A stretch of DNA of 64,000 bases, from assembly GCA_036785705.1 (NCBI GenBank), contig JAWUZG010000056.1:1427001-1491000 (forward strand). Reading direction: 5' to 3'. Below, piece after piece: positions 62,568 through 64,000 of this stretch. Both the position numbers and the translations under genes were made by a program. Each line of letters starts with the position of its first letter. The first letter of the stretch is position 1. The notes under the pieces are model-generated. The model worked only from the letters and a program-made list of their open reading frames with translations, was not told where the DNA came from and made no database searches. Origin of the DNA: Acanthornis magna (taxonomy: Eukaryota > Chordata > Aves > Passeriformes > Acanthizidae).

Positions 62568-64000
62568 AGGTGCTAGCACAAAGCAGTGCCTGTAAAAGCT
62601 ACATTCACTTCATTAATTAGAGAGAGAAGATTTGTGCGAAATGATAAACGCCCAGATAACAATCTTCCATCCAACCAGAAAATGCAGCTTATGCCCAGAT
62701 GCAGCACTATCAATAGAGATAAAGAACATCAGCAAAGGTCTGGAAGGACAGCATTGTAAATGTTGCTAAGAAAATGCTTTGGGCATTTTCAGATAAAGCA
62801 TCTGCAGCAGGTGCATAAATAGGAAACACAACCAAAGCTTGAATGATTATTCCAGAGCTATGGTTAGCTCTCCCAAACTCTTTCTGGGAGGAGTTGCTGT
62901 ATGAATACAATATATATGCCAAGACATAACCCAAGAAAGTAAAAATAAATAATGCACTCCCTGGTTGACAAGGTTACTCAAGCCCAGTCCTTGTCACAAA
63001 TCCTGCAAGTCATCACATCCAGTGCTCTCTTCTAGACAGCCCAGACAGCTTCAGACATCAGCTCTGAGCTTTCTGAGTAGTCACTACTTCATTAAAAAAA
63101 GAAAAAAATGTTGAATGTAAAGTTTAAAATTGCAAATCATGTCCCAGCTGAATATTTTACTGAGATGGTCAGCTGGAATGCTCAAACCCAGCCCTAAATC
63201 ATAATGAACAAGTGCCAAAAATCACAAATATGTCCCATTCAGCTGCCAACAGTTTCAGCTGGCACCGCACATCTTGGTCACAATACAAAAATCTGTGGTA
63301 TGGGAAGTGCTGACGGTGCAGCACAGCCAAAATAATAATATCCATCAGTATCACAGGTCTAGCAATCTGCAGAGTAAGTGGTATGTCTGTTCAAAACCTC
63401 ATGCTCAATTTCAGATCCCAATCATTAGAACCCAGGCTGGAAAAAGATTAGGAAAAATATTTGTCACTACAGAAATGCCTCCAGATAATTTGGAGCTACA
63501 AGCAGCATTATGGATGTGTCATAATTTCCTATAAAGCACCAGGTACTCAAGAACACTGCCCAGATTAGACTGTGCTACTGCTGCTGTATCCTTGTGTTCT
63601 GCTCAGGCTTAAGGTCCCAGTCTTGCATGATTTAACTCTCATGTTTTTCCTTATCACTGCGATCAGTCCAGGCAAGTTTAATGGACCTGTTTGCATCTGA
63701 ATCCCAGAACACACAGGAATCTTTGCAGGTCCTAGAAAGGACAAGTTACTGTACTGTTATTGGTAGCCCATGATTTTTTTAAACTGATCCTGGCCCAAAG
63801 ATACAGAAAAATGGAAGAGGTTTGAATAACATTTTCAGTGTCACACATCTGTCTCTGCTCAGTGCATAGCAGAAAGTCATGCTGGGAATTCGTGGGGATT
63901 GAGACACATATGGTTTGGCAGCACCATCATAAATTCCTGTTACCACATTAAATTAATTGACTTTGAAGAAAGAAAAATAATTAGGAGACAGAGAATTCTC

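Larger units (their letters stand above)
57246..64000. other. upstream intergenic region, right part
   Basis: About 6.8 kb with palindromes, a tetranucleotide microsatellite and a TATA/GC-box motif. A 189-codon open frame at 57697-58266 has no family resemblance, no repeat structure and no splice support, so I do not call it a gene. The neighbouring gene on this side must lie outside the window. Confidence 0.6.

Overview
The window is nuclear DNA of an amniote vertebrate, most likely a bird. The evidence is a split gene with long introns, a compact CpG-island promoter, remnants of CR1 LINE 3' ends with the bird-type CR1 tail sequence, few other interspersed repeats, and a GC-rich minisatellite. 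A passerine-like CR1 variant at about 57.1 kb favours a songbird or relative, but the species cannot be fixed from sequence alone. No prokaryotic, viral or plasmid genes were seen.

The only protein-coding gene I can support is UBE2Q2, a ubiquitin-conjugating (E2) enzyme, on the minus strand. Its first six coding exons lie at 33027-32842, 17169-17065, 10467-10363, 8734-8678, 6627-6487 and 400-316. All have AG/GT splice sites and join in one open frame of 226 codons plus one base. They encode the N-terminal UBE2Q region, an acidic linker and the first helix of the catalytic UBC fold. The rest of the UBC domain, including the active-site cysteine, lies beyond the left edge. Intron 1 alone is about 15.7 kb.

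The promoter is a CpG island at about 32.2-33.55 kb. It carries an ETS/YY1-type motif pair, GC boxes and a TTTTAAG element. A 13-codon upstream ORF overlaps the main start codon. A NF-E2/AP-1 motif lies just inside intron 1, and a full CRE lies 2.3 kb upstream.

From 33.6 to 64 kb I find no convincing coding exons, so I read it as intergenic or non-coding. It holds a second GC-rich island (about 40.5-41.5 kb) with an 8-bp-unit minisatellite that is open in all six frames. A near-consensus CTCF motif sits on its right edge, with a CCAAT/ATAAAAG promoter-like patch beyond. Other items are a strong G-quadruplex candidate at 39.6 kb, a CR1 remnant at 57.1 kb, several perfect or near-perfect palindromes, and possible old MIR and hAT fragments. 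I see no previously undescribed gene system. The minisatellite/CTCF island and the overlapping upstream ORF are the most interesting items.
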